From Myxococcales bacterium (GTDB lineage Bacteria; Myxococcota_A; Polyangia; Polyangiales; Polyangiaceae), in assembly GCA_016720545.1 (NCBI GenBank), contig JADKKK010000008.1, forward strand, positions 62,001 through 126,000: a stretch of 64,000 nucleotides of DNA, read 5' to 3'. Positions 17,067 to 25,425 of the stretch are shown piece by piece (position 1 is the first letter of the stretch; each line of letters begins with the position of its first letter). The position numbers were made by a program, and so were the translations under genes. The notes below the pieces were generated by a model. That model was not told where the DNA came from, did not search any database, and was given only the letters and a program-made list of their open reading frames with translations.

Positions 17067-17368
17067 CTAGTCCCCTGGAAGCGTGATCCCTTCCAGAAGT
17101 CGCGCGGCTCGGCCTTTCGCCACAAGGGAGCGAGGGGGTGTCCCGTTTTCGGCGGCGGTGGGAGGATACTCATGTTCGAGGGTCGGCGTTCTCGCGCGGT
17201 CACACCCGAAACCACTGCCCCCTGAGCGCAAAGCGCCGCCTCCACCGCGCGGAACGACGACCGAGTTGAGGACGGGCCCGCCGCCGCCGAAAACGGGGCA
17301 CCCCCTCGCTCCTCGGCATGACACCGAAGACCGGACTTCTGATACGAACCACGACTCCAGGGGACTAG
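17067..17368. mobile_element. MITE-like 300-bp inverted-repeat element, copy 1
   Basis: The element begins CTAGTCCCCTGGA (17067-17079) and ends with the exact inverted complement TCCAGGGGACTAG (17356-17368). A second inverted repeat of 31 bp with one mismatch lies inside it (17128-17158 against 17281-17311), so both arms pair over much of about 95 bp around a 122-bp centre. A copy about 97% identical is at 33006-33305. It carries no transposase; short frames on both strands look fortuitous. The features fit a non-autonomous element moved in trans. It sits between convergent genes. Confidence 0.8.
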
Positions 17369-17390
17369 CCCGCACGAGGCCGGCGCGGAG

Positions 17391-19004
17391 TCAGAACACC
17401 GAGCGGAGCTGGCTCGACGTCAGCGGCGCGAGCAGGTTGTCGCGGGTGGCCACGTCGGCGATGAAGGCGACGTCGTCGGCGTCTAGTTGGGCCTTGTCGA
17501 GCAGGTACGCGAGGTGGCGCAGCCGGTGCGTGTGCGCGCGGAGGCGGGCCTCGGCGTAGCCGATCGAGGTGGCGGTGCGCAGGATGAAGTTCCAGTCGCT
17601 CGACTGGAGCAGCAGGAGCTCGCGGATGAGCTGATCGAGCGCCTGCCCCCGTACGCCGTCCACCTCGCGGTGCTGCACGACCAGGTCCTTCACCCAGCGG
17701 GTCGCGTGGTGCACGTGGCGCCAGGTCCACGCCGCCTCGGGCCCCACCCACACCTCGCCGTACCCGCCCGCGCCCCACGATGAGGCGCACGGAGTGGCCT
17801 CGGCGCACGTGGGCTCGCGCGCCAAGTAGTGGCCGAGGGTGGTGGCCTCGAGCACGCCGGGGCAGGCGCGCTCTTCCTCGGCGAGCCTGCGGAACATCGC
17901 CTCGAGGAACCACGGCCCCTCGAACCACCAGTGCCCGAACAGCTCGGCGTCGTAGGGCGCCACGACCACAGGCGTCCCGGCCGTCGCGCCCGACTCGCAC
18001 AGCCGCTCGACCTGCGCCCTGCGACCGCGCACGAAGTCGCCGGCGTGCTCCCACGCGCGCGCGCGGGCCTCGCCGGGCATGTAGGGCTCCTTGTGATCGG
18101 TGTCGCCCGTGATTCGGTAGTACTTGAGCCCGGTCATGACGCGGGCCCCGAACGGCCCCACCTCGCCGGCCAGCTCGGACTCGTCCAAGTCGAAGCCGAT
18201 ATCGCGATAGAAATCGCGGTAGTAGACGTCGCCGGGGTAGCCCTCGCTGCGCGACCACACCACCCGGCTCGACTCGGGATCGCGCCCGAAGAACGCCGTC
18301 CCACCGGGCGAGAGGATGGGCGCGTGCACACCGAACGGCGGGCGCGGCTCCGCGTTCTCGAGGCCGTGGCTGTCGAGGATCGTGTATTTTACACCCGCTT
18401 GCGAGAGCGCGTCGTCGAGGTCGGGATGGTACGCGCACTCGGCGAGCCAGGCGCCGGCGGGGCGGCGGCCGGTGAGCGCCTCGAACCCGCGCATGCCGAG
18501 CTCGAGCTGCGGGCGAATGCCCTCCGGCGCGGGCAGCATGCCGGGGAGATAGGCGTGGGTCGCCGAGCACGCGAGCAGCTCGAGGCCGCCGGAGTCCCAG
18601 TGGCTCACCAGCGCGTCGATGACCCGCCCGCCGTGCCGCTCCCACACGACGCGCGCGCCCGCGAGCTGCGCGCGATAGAACGCCACGATCGGCGCGAAGC
18701 GGGGGTCGTCCCCCACGCGTGTGGCCTCCTGCTCGGCCAGGTCCTCGAGGCGCTTCAGGTGGGCGCCGAAGCGCCCACGCAACAGCTCGTCGCCGAGCAT
18801 CGCCGCCAGCGGCGGCGTGAGGCTCATCGTAAGCGCGTAAGGCACGCCCCCGTCGCGGAGGCGATCGAGCGCCTCGACGATGGGCAGGTAGCACTCCAAG
18901 AGCGCCTCGTAGAGCCAGCGCTCCTCGAGGTGGCGCTCGTGCTCCGGGTGGCGCACGAACGGCAGGTGCGCGTGGAGGACGAGCGCGAGGTAGCCCTTCG
19001 CCAT
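17391..19004 (-). CDS. 1,4-alpha-glucan branching enzyme, GH57 family
   Basis: The protein has 537 residues, the usual size for bacterial GH57 branching enzymes. The N-terminus LVLHAHLPFVRHPEHE is the GH57 opening motif. WLAECAYHPD places the nucleophile at Glu189, and APYDAELFGHWWFEGP places the acid/base at Asp352, the spacing seen in the Thermus enzyme. A DUF1957-like helical C-terminal domain follows (QSSDWNFI near the end). It creates alpha-1,6 branches in glycogen in the cytoplasm. The ATG at 19004 was chosen because the catalytic barrel starts at residue 4. The upstream leader holds an 11-bp tandem repeat. Confidence 0.93.
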   Translation of the reverse strand: MAKGYLALVLHAHLPFVRHPEHERHLEERWLYEALLECYLPIVEALDRLRDGGVPYALTMSLTPPLAAMLGDELLRGRFGAHLKRLEDLAEQEATRVGDDPRFAPIVAFYRAQLAGARVVWERHGGRVIDALVSHWDSGGLELLACSATHAYLPGMLPAPEGIRPQLELGMRGFEALTGRRPAGAWLAECAYHPDLDDALSQAGVKYTILDSHGLENAEPRPPFGVHAPILSPGGTAFFGRDPESSRVVWSRSEGYPGDVYYRDFYRDIGFDLDESELAGEVGPFGARVMTGLKYYRITGDTDHKEPYMPGEARARAWEHAGDFVRGRRAQVERLCESGATAGTPVVVAPYDAELFGHWWFEGPWFLEAMFRRLAEEERACPGVLEATTLGHYLAREPTCAEATPCASSWGAGGYGEVWVGPEAAWTWRHVHHATRWVKDLVVQHREVDGVRGQALDQLIRELLLLQSSDWNFILRTATSIGYAEARLRAHTHRLRHLAYLLDKAQLDADDVAFIADVATRDNLLAPLTSSQLRSVF

Positions 19005-19066
19005 GGGGAGAGTATGGACGAAAAGGCGCGCGGGGTGGTGACCTGCGTGCCTGCCACGCTCGCCAC

Positions 19067-19108
19067 GTGCGCGCGACGTGCGCGACATGCGCGCGACATG
19101 CGCGCGAC
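19067..19108. repeat. 11-bp tandem repeat upstream of the GH57 gene
   Basis: Four units of the form (G/A)TGCGCGCGAC lie head to tail, one of them 2 nt short. They lie between the branching-enzyme start and the end of the next minus-strand gene. Function unknown. Confidence 0.6.
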
Positions 19109-19160
19109 GAGCGAGATGAAGGGCCGAGGCACCCCGCAAGGCGCGAGCGCGAGCGGCGCC

Positions 19161-19823
19161 CTACTTGCCCTTGAACACGTCGCCCTGCGTGCCGCCGTGG
19201 CACGCGGGTTGGTTGCAGGCGCCGCTCGCGAGCGGCCCGCCCATGTCGGAGAAATTGCTCTGAGAGTCGCGCACCGACACCTTCGCGCCCGAAATGGAAT
19301 CGCCGCTCTCGATGTAGAAGTAGCCCTCCTGCGTGGCGCGGGTGGTCACGACCTTGCCGCCGCCCACCGTGAGCTTCACGCCGACCTCCGCGTTCGGCTT
19401 GGTGACGCCAGCGATGAGAAAGATCGCGCCCGCCGCCGTCCCGCCCATGCGGTGGCAGCTCGTGCAGTCGGTGGTCTTGGCCATCGCGATGGTGGTGGGG
19501 CCGTTCGTGCCGTTCGGGTGCTTCGACGCGATGGTGGCCGTGTCGGGCGCGCCCGGCGCCGCGTACGGCTTGTCGAAGACCACGCTCGTGCCACCGCCGC
19601 CGTCGCGGCCCCCGTCGCCGCCGCCGCCGCCGCCGTCACCGGGCGGTGGAGTCGTGGCGGTGCCGGTGGGCAGCACGACCGGGCCCGCCGTGCGCCGGGG
19701 CACGATCTCGTAGGCCCCCGGATCCTGGCTGCTGCACGCCACGCTCGCCCCGGCGCCGAGCGCGACGGCGAGCGCGATGGGAAGGAACGCGGACAGTCGC
19801 GGGGCGGGCATGCGGGGCACCAT
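19161..19823 (-). CDS. Lipoprotein-like protein with CxxCH haem-type motifs
   Basis: The protein has 220 residues. A hydrophobic leader ends in SVACSS, an imperfect lipobox, and is followed by a Gly/Asp-rich linker. The mature part has DCTSCHRMGG, a CxxCH c-type haem motif, and a near-C-terminal CNQPACHGG (CxxxCH). This suggests an exported mono- or di-haem cytochrome-like protein, or a carboxypeptidase-regulatory-like domain flanked by haem sites (VKLTVGGGKVVTTRATQEGYFYI resembles such a beta fold). The start could be ATG 19823 or ATG 19811. The interval to rplU (19824-20112) is divergent. Confidence 0.65.
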   Translation of the reverse strand: MVPRMPAPRLSAFLPIALAVALGAGASVACSSQDPGAYEIVPRRTAGPVVLPTGTATTPPPGDGGGGGGDGGRDGGGGTSVVFDKPYAAPGAPDTATIASKHPNGTNGPTTIAMAKTTDCTSCHRMGGTAAGAIFLIAGVTKPNAEVGVKLTVGGGKVVTTRATQEGYFYIESGDSISGAKVSVRDSQSNFSDMGGPLASGACNQPACHGGTQGDVFKGK

Positions 19824-19983
19824 GGCAGGGGGCTCTCGAGGACGGGTGAGCGAGGGGTGGCCCCGTCCACCAGGGAGGAGCACGCAGTATGACAAACTCC
19901 CGCGGGCTTTTCACCCCGCGCCCGCGCCGACCACTCCGCCCGGCCTCGCCTCACCGGCGGCCGCGCCCGCCCTCCCTTTGCTC

Positions 19984-20011
19984 TTTACAAGAGCCGCCCC
20001 GTACGTATACT
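19984..20011 (+). promoter_or_regulatory. Sigma70-type promoter for rplU-rpmA
   Basis: TTTACA (19984-19989) and TATACT (20006-20011) are separated by 16 bp, a good match to the vegetative consensus. They stand out from GC-rich surroundings about 100 nt before rplU. The roughly 100-nt leader could carry autoregulation, but no specific structure is claimed. Confidence 0.65.
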
Positions 20012-20112
20012 CCCGCGTCCCGCATCTGGAAGTCGCTTCTTGATGCGGAAAACCCCGCCGCCGCGGTCGGAGAACGCCTCCGCATCGGTCGGCCCAAGAA
20101 GAGGGACACCCC

Positions 20113-20421
20113 ATGTACGCGGTTATCAGAACGGGCGGAAAGCAATATCGGGTCTCGCAGGGCGACACGCTCCGCGTCGAGAAGCTCGCGGGCAGCGTGG
20201 GCGACGTCGTCACCCTCAGTGAGGTCCTGCTCGTCGGCGGCGACTCGATGAAGATCGGCCAGCCCATGGTGGCCGGCGCCTCGGTCGAGGCCAAGATCAC
20301 CGGGCAGGGCCGCGGCGAGAAGATCATCGTCTTCAAGTTCCGCCGCCGGAAGAACTACCGCCGCAAGGCCGGCCACCGCCAGCCCATCACCACCCTCCAA
20401 ATCACCAGCATCAAGGGCTGA
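20113..20421 (+). CDS. rplU: 50S ribosomal protein L21
   Basis: 102 residues, full length for L21. It opens MYAVIRTGGKQYRV and contains KFRRRKNYRRKAGHRQP, both diagnostic. L21 binds 23S rRNA domain VI together with L20. It is followed 10 nt later by rpmA, the conserved order in most bacteria. The GAGGG stretch 7 nt before the ATG can serve as ribosome-binding site. Confidence 0.98.
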   Translation: MYAVIRTGGKQYRVSQGDTLRVEKLAGSVGDVVTLSEVLLVGGDSMKIGQPMVAGASVEAKITGQGRGEKIIVFKFRRRKNYRRKAGHRQPITTLQITSIKG

Positions 20422-20431
20422 GGAGAACGCC

Positions 20432-20692
20432 ATGGCTCACAAAAAAGGCGCGGGCAGCACCAGGAACGGCCGCGATTCGAACTCCCAGCGCCGCGGCGTG
20501 AAGGTGTACGGCGGCGAGAAGGTCACCGCAGGTAGCATCCTCGTCCGCCAGGTCGGCTCCACGTTCGCCGCCGGCAAGAACGCCGGCCTCGGGAAAGACT
20601 TCACGATCTTCTCGCTCATCGACGGCGTCGTCAAATACGAGTGGCGCACGAAGACCCAGAAGAAGGTCTCCGTCTACCCCGCAGCGCCCTGA
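20432..20692 (+). CDS. rpmA: 50S ribosomal protein L27
   Basis: 86 residues, beginning MAHKKGAGSTRNGRDS, the invariant N-terminus that reaches the peptidyl-transferase centre. There is no Firmicutes-type cleaved N-terminal extension. It is co-transcribed with rplU. The obg gene that often follows is absent; a HAD hydrolase is next. Confidence 0.98.
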   Translation: MAHKKGAGSTRNGRDSNSQRRGVKVYGGEKVTAGSILVRQVGSTFAAGKNAGLGKDFTIFSLIDGVVKYEWRTKTQKKVSVYPAAP

Positions 20693-20747
20693 TCAGGGAC
20701 TGCAGCGGGGGTAGCCGGGGGATCGATCGCCGGGGGGATGGCGAGGG

Positions 20748-21641
20748 ATGACAAGAGGAATGGCAGCGTCGGGGGACAGATGGCGACGCGCGACGGCCAA
20801 GGGCTACAAGCTCTTGGCCGTCGATCTTGACGGCACGCTGTTGAACCACAACGGCGAGCCTCACGAGCGCGACGTGCGCGCCATGCAGGCGCTCATGCGC
20901 AGCGGCGTGGCGGTGAGCATCATCACGGGTCGGCTGTACTCGGGCACCCGCACGAGCGCCGAGATCGTGGGCATCAAGGGGCCCGTCGCCTGCGCCGACG
21001 GGAGCCACGTGGTGCGCGTCTCGAACGACGAGACCCTCGTCCACCACGGCATCCGTGGCGCGAGCGCAAAGAAGCTCCGCGAGGCCGTCGTCCGCAACAA
21101 CCTCGCCACCTTCCTGTTCGCGGGCGACGCCATCGTCTACGACCGGGACGGCGAGAGCTACCTGCCCTACCTCCGCACCTGGTCGGCCGACATGCAGCGC
21201 GCGACCCTCGTGTCGGAGCACGGGCTCTGGAAGGCGCAGGCCGGCCTCACCGCCGTCGTGGGGCTCGGGCCCGAGGCGGCGATCACCTCCGCGGTCGACG
21301 ACATCCAGCGCGACTGCAAGCGGCGCGCGCAGGTGGCGGCGTTCCCGGTGAAGCGCGTGCCCGGCAACTGGGGGCTCATCGCGCGCGCCTCGGGCGGGAC
21401 CAAGGGCACCGCCCTCGAGTGGCTCGCGGAGCACCACGGTTGCAGCTTGGCCGAGACCGTCTGCGTGGGCGACTGGCTGAACGACGTGCCCATGTTCAAC
21501 GTGAGCGGCCGCGCGTTCGCGATGGGGCAGGCGCCCGAGGCGGTGAAGCAGGTGGCCACCGACGTGTGCGCCGAGACCAGCGAGGAAGGCGGCGGCATCG
21601 CCCGCGCCGTGCGCGAGTGCTTCGGAGTGCGCATCCACTGA
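20748..21641 (+). CDS. HAD-superfamily hydrolase, Cof/IIB type
   Basis: The protein has 297 residues. Motif I DLDGT (Asp26, Asp28) opens the fold, IITGR is motif II, and GDWLNDVPMF is motif III/IV of the Cof subfamily. A C2B cap is inserted between motifs II and III. Such enzymes dephosphorylate sugar phosphates or cofactors in the cytoplasm; the substrate is unknown. It starts at ATG 20748, 55 nt after rpmA, and may be read through from the ribosomal operon. A terminator-like hairpin follows. Confidence 0.9.
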   Translation: MTRGMAASGDRWRRATAKGYKLLAVDLDGTLLNHNGEPHERDVRAMQALMRSGVAVSIITGRLYSGTRTSAEIVGIKGPVACADGSHVVRVSNDETLVHHGIRGASAKKLREAVVRNNLATFLFAGDAIVYDRDGESYLPYLRTWSADMQRATLVSEHGLWKAQAGLTAVVGLGPEAAITSAVDDIQRDCKRRAQVAAFPVKRVPGNWGLIARASGGTKGTALEWLAEHHGCSLAETVCVGDWLNDVPMFNVSGRAFAMGQAPEAVKQVATDVCAETSEEGGGIARAVRECFGVRIH

Positions 21642-21661
21642 CCCGCGGTCACCCGCGCGCG

Positions 21662-21706
21662 CCCGCCCGCCGTCTCGATCGCCATCCTGATCGCGCGGGC
21701 GGGTTT
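21662..21706 (+). terminator. Rho-independent-type terminator after the HAD gene
   Basis: A 9-bp stem, CCCGCCCGC (21662-21670) with GCGGGCGGG (21695-21703), is followed immediately by TTT. It lies 20 nt after the HAD stop and just ahead of feoA. The loop is long (24 nt) and the T-run short. Confidence 0.5.
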
Positions 21707-21724
21707 CGTACTAAGAGAGAGCGC

Positions 21725-22003
21725 GTGCCACCGCCCTCGTCGCCCCCGTCGCTAGCTCGCAGCGCGCCGGCGCGTACGCTCGACTCGCTCGCGAACGGCG
21801 CCTCTGGGCGTGTCGTCGAGGTGCGCCTCGATCCGGGCGACGCGGCATGGCTCTCGGCCGTGGGCATCGGCGTCGGCGAGACGCTGACCGTGCTTCGACG
21901 CGCGCTGCTCGGCGGACCGCTCCACATCGCGACCGAAGCCGGCGGCGAGTTCGCGCTCGGCGCGCCGCTGGCCAAGGGAATCGTGGTCGCCGACGACCCA
22001 TGA
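21725..22003 (+). CDS. feoA: Ferrous iron transport protein A
   Basis: A 92-residue SH3-like FeoA domain protein (LDSLANGASGRVVEV ... AVGIGVGETLTVLRR ... GGEFALG). It is thought to assist FeoB at the membrane. It starts at GTG 21725 after an AGAGAGAG stretch. Its stop overlaps the feoB ATG by ATGA, so the two are coupled. Confidence 0.9.
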   Translation: MPPPSSPPSLARSAPARTLDSLANGASGRVVEVRLDPGDAAWLSAVGIGVGETLTVLRRALLGGPLHIATEAGGEFALGAPLAKGIVVADDP

Positions 22004-23880
22004 CGGCCGACTGCCACCAGGACGCGGTCACCCGCGACGCGGCGCCGGCGCTTCACCGCGTGGCCCTGGTCGGGCGCCCGAACTCGGGCAAGAGCTCGCT
22101 CTACAACGTCCTCACCGGCGGGCACGCGAACGTCGGAAATTTCCCTGGGATCACCGTCGACGTGCTCGAAGCCAATGTCGCGCTGAGCGGCGGGGGCGAG
22201 GCGACGCTCTACGACTTGCCGGGGCTCTACTCCCTCGAGTCCGCGCACGATCCCGAAACCGACGAGGGGGTCGCGCGCGCGTTCATCGAGCGAGAGAGCG
22301 CGCGGCCCGGCTTCGCCCTCGTGCAGGTGCTCGACGGCTCGCAGCTCGCGCTCGGGCTCCGGCTCACCCGAGAGCTGGCGGCGGCGCAGTGGCCGCTCTA
22401 TCTCGTCGTGACCCAGATCGACGTCCTCGAAGGCGACGGTCGACACCTCGACGAACGGCGCCTCGAGGACGAGCTCGGGGTGCCGGTGCTGGGCGTGAGC
22501 GCGAGGCGCGCCGACTGCCGCGAGCGCGTCCTCGCCTTGCTCGCGACCCGGGCGCCGGCCTCGCCGCGAGCGGACTTCGACCCCGCGGCCCTCGCGCTCG
22601 AGGTCGCGCCGGCCCGCGAGACGCAGGGTGCAGGGTTCACCCAGCGCGCCGACCGCACCCTCATGCACCCGGTGCTGGGGCCCCTCATTTTCCTCGCGAT
22701 CATGAGCGCGCTCTTCTCGATCGTGTTCCTCGTGGCCGACCCTGCCAGCGCCGCGATGGACGCCGCGCTCGGGTTCGCGCGCACGCGGCTCGGGGCGCGC
22801 CTCGGGCAGAACCTCGTCTCGTCCTTCCTCGTCGACGGCGTGCTCAGTGGCGCCGGCACCGTGCTCGCGTTCATGCCGCAGATCGTGCTGCTCAGCGTCG
22901 CGCTCGATCTCCTCGAGGCGAGCGGCTACCTGTCGCGCGGCGCGTTCTTGGTCGACCGCGTGCTGCGTCTCCTCGGTCTCAGCGGCCGCGCCTTCCTGCC
23001 GCTCCTCATGGGGCACGCGTGCGCGGTGCCGGCCATCTCCTCCACGCGCATCGTCCGCGATCCGCGCGAGCGCCTCACCACGATCCTCGTGCTGCCGCTC
23101 ATGACCTGTTCGGCGCGCATCCCCACGTACGCGCTGCTGATTTCGACGTTCTTCGCCGCGCGTGGGCCGGTGTTCCGCGCCGGCGTGTTCCTCGGGCTCT
23201 ACGCGGCGGGCGTGCTCGCGGGCCTCCTCGCGTCGCAGGCCCTGCGCCGCACCGCCACGAAGGGGCGCTCGCTGCCGCTCGTGCTCGAGCTGCCCCGCTA
23301 CCGCCTCCCGGAGTGGCGGGTGGTGCTCGGCAAGGCCCAGCGCGCCTCTCGACGTTTCCTCCGCGACGTCGGCACCACCATCGTGGTCGCGTCGACGGTG
23401 CTCTGGGTGCTGCTCAAGGTGCCGGCGCCCACCGTGCTCCAGCGACCCGACGCGACCACCGCGATCGAGCGCTCGGTCGCGGCCACCGTGGGGCACGCGC
23501 TCGAGCCCGTGACGCGCCCGGCGGGCTTCGACTGGCGCATCAACGTCGGCCTCATCGGCTCGTTCGGCGCGCGCGAGCTCATGGTGGGCACCCTCGGCGT
23601 CATCTTCGGCCTCGAGGACCTCGACGAGGACGATCCGTCGCCGCTCTCGGCCCAGCTTCGCGACGCGAAAAAGCCAGACGGGACGCCACGTTATGGCACG
23701 GCCAACGCCCTCGCGCTGCTCGCCTTCTTCGTCGTCGCGTGCCAGTGCGTGAGCACGGTGGCCGCGATCCGACGCGAGACGAAGACCCTGCGCTGGCCCG
23801 TGTTCGTGCTCGCCTACACCTACGCGGTCGCCTACGTGCTCGCGGTGATCGTGTTCCAAGCGGCGCGCGCGTTCACGTAG
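22000..23880 (+). CDS. feoB: Ferrous iron transport protein B
   Basis: The protein has 626 residues, somewhat shorter than the 700-770 of typical FeoB. The G domain has G1 GRPNSGKS, G2 GNFPGITVD, G3 DLPGLYSL and a TQID sequence at the G4 position (NKxD is usual). The membrane part has two Gate motifs with cysteines, HACAVPAISSTR and MTCSARIPTY. It imports Fe2+ under low-oxygen or low-iron conditions. FeoC is absent. The G4 Asn/Lys substitution (TQID) is commonly tolerated in FeoB-like GTPases. Confidence 0.95.
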   Translation: MTADCHQDAVTRDAAPALHRVALVGRPNSGKSSLYNVLTGGHANVGNFPGITVDVLEANVALSGGGEATLYDLPGLYSLESAHDPETDEGVARAFIERESARPGFALVQVLDGSQLALGLRLTRELAAAQWPLYLVVTQIDVLEGDGRHLDERRLEDELGVPVLGVSARRADCRERVLALLATRAPASPRADFDPAALALEVAPARETQGAGFTQRADRTLMHPVLGPLIFLAIMSALFSIVFLVADPASAAMDAALGFARTRLGARLGQNLVSSFLVDGVLSGAGTVLAFMPQIVLLSVALDLLEASGYLSRGAFLVDRVLRLLGLSGRAFLPLLMGHACAVPAISSTRIVRDPRERLTTILVLPLMTCSARIPTYALLISTFFAARGPVFRAGVFLGLYAAGVLAGLLASQALRRTATKGRSLPLVLELPRYRLPEWRVVLGKAQRASRRFLRDVGTTIVVASTVLWVLLKVPAPTVLQRPDATTAIERSVAATVGHALEPVTRPAGFDWRINVGLIGSFGARELMVGTLGVIFGLEDLDEDDPSPLSAQLRDAKKPDGTPRYGTANALALLAFFVVACQCVSTVAAIRRETKTLRWPVFVLAYTYAVAYVLAVIVFQAARAFT

Positions 23881-23943
23881 CCAAGGCGCCCGCGGCGCGC
23901 TCGGCCAGCGCGAGGGCGCGAAAGGCTGTAGCGTCTCTGGAGA

Positions 23944-25419
23944 GTGACACCCGCCAAGGGCCCCGGCCTCCGCCTCCAGATCGTGCTCTCGCTGGCCGGG
24001 GTGCTGCTCCTCTCCTACGTGCCGCTCTTCTTCGCGATCGCGAGCGTCACCAGCGCGACGCTGCTCGCCTCGCGCGAGCGCGCCGCCCACTCGATCGGCC
24101 GCGCCGTCGCCTCGCACGTGGCCCACGCGACCGAGACGGGCCAGCTCGCCGATCTCGACGCGGTGCTGACGGCCGACGTGGGCAGCGGCGGCGCCCGCGC
24201 GATCGCCGTGTTCGACCTCTCCGGCCAGCGCGTCGTGGAGGCCGGTGAGCTCGCCGAGCTCGCGCGGCTCGAGGCGCCGCCGCGCCCCTACCGCGAGTCC
24301 GCGCGGCCCGCCCACGGCGCGCGCGGGCGTGCCCTCGACGTCGTCCTCCCCGCCAAAGCCGCCGCGGTCGTCGTGCGCGTGGCCACCGACGAGGAGTCCG
24401 TGAACGCGGCGCCGCTCGTGAAGGTCGTTGCACTCTACATGCTCGTGTTCGCGATCGCGCTGCTCGCGTTCGCCTACTTCGTGCTCACGCGCGTGCTCGT
24501 GCGCCCGATCGAAGAGCTCTCGGGCGCCGCCGAGCGCGTGGCCCGAGGTGCGCGCGTGCTCGAGGTGCCGCGGCGTGGCGCTCGCGAGGTCATCGAGCTC
24601 GGCCGCGCGGTCGACGCGATGGCCTCGAAGCTGCTCGACGACGAGCAGGCGCTCCGCGCGAAGGTCGAAGAGCTCACGCGCATGACGACGACGCTCACGG
24701 AGGCGCGCGCGCAGCTCGCACGGAGCGAGCAGCTCGCCAGCGTCGGGCGGCTCTCCGCGGGGCTCGCGCACGAGATCGGCAACCCGCTCACCGCCGTGCT
24801 CGCGATGCTCGACCTCGTGGCCGACCCCGAGCTGCCCGTGGAGGAGCGCCAGGACTTCATCGCGCGCATGAAGCGCGAGACCGAGCGCATTCACGGCATC
24901 TTGCGGGATCTGCTCGACTTCGCGCGGCCCGAAGCGAGCGCCGCGGCCAGCGAGCGCGGGGCGAGCGCGCGGCTCGAGGACGTACTCGCGGATCTCGAGG
25001 CGCTCGCGCTCCCGCAGCGTCCGTTCCGGGACGCGGCGCTCGTCGTGCGCGTCGAGGAGGGCACGCCACGCGTAGGTATGTCCGCGTCACGCCTGCTGCA
25101 GGTGCTGCTGAACCTCGTGATGAACGCCGCCGACGCGGTGGCCTCGGCCGAGGGACCCCGCGAAATCCGGGTGCTCGCGCGGAGCGCGGGCGAGCGCGTC
25201 GAGGTGCGTGTAGAGGACACGGGCCCGGGCGTGCCGACGTCGCTGGCCTCGCGGGTGTTCGAGCCCTTCGTCACCACGAAAGACGTTGGCCAAGGCACGG
25301 GCCTCGGCCTCGCGGTGTGTCGTGGGCTCGTGGAGTCGGCCGGCGGCACCATCACGCTCGATCCGGCCTACGAGGGGGGCGCGCGCTTCGTCGTCACGCT
25401 CCCGGCCGAGAGCGAATAG
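23944..25419 (+). CDS. Sensor histidine kinase, NtrB/ZraS-like
   Basis: The protein has 491 residues. Membrane helices at about residues 13-35 and 162-182 flank an extracytoplasmic sensor, followed by a HAMP domain (LTRVLVRPIEELSGAAERVARG), a short coiled coil, and HisKA with SAGLAHEIGNPLTA (His276). The HATPase boxes are NLVMNAADA, VEDTGPGV and GTGLGLAV. Kinases of this form usually pair with NtrC-type regulators. It starts at GTG 23944, 63 nt after feoB, possibly in the same transcript, but no link to iron can be shown. Confidence 0.9.
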   Translation: MTPAKGPGLRLQIVLSLAGVLLLSYVPLFFAIASVTSATLLASRERAAHSIGRAVASHVAHATETGQLADLDAVLTADVGSGGARAIAVFDLSGQRVVEAGELAELARLEAPPRPYRESARPAHGARGRALDVVLPAKAAAVVVRVATDEESVNAAPLVKVVALYMLVFAIALLAFAYFVLTRVLVRPIEELSGAAERVARGARVLEVPRRGAREVIELGRAVDAMASKLLDDEQALRAKVEELTRMTTTLTEARAQLARSEQLASVGRLSAGLAHEIGNPLTAVLAMLDLVADPELPVEERQDFIARMKRETERIHGILRDLLDFARPEASAAASERGASARLEDVLADLEALALPQRPFRDAALVVRVEEGTPRVGMSASRLLQVLLNLVMNAADAVASAEGPREIRVLARSAGERVEVRVEDTGPGVPTSLASRVFEPFVTTKDVGQGTGLGLAVCRGLVESAGGTITLDPAYEGGARFVVTLPAESE

Positions 25420-25425
25420 CGGCGA

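Noticed and set aside
17083..17559. Small ORFs inside the 300-bp element on both strands
   Set aside because: Both copies keep frames open on both strands because of the palindromic GC-rich sequence. There is no ribosome-binding site, and the frames run beyond the element ends in copy 1.
21649..24894. A 1081-codon minus-strand open frame opposite feoA-feoB and the kinase
   Set aside because: It is a shadow: composition is Arg/His/Glu-biased low complexity, it has no domain, and the opposite strand carries three clear genes. Long antisense frames are expected at this GC content.
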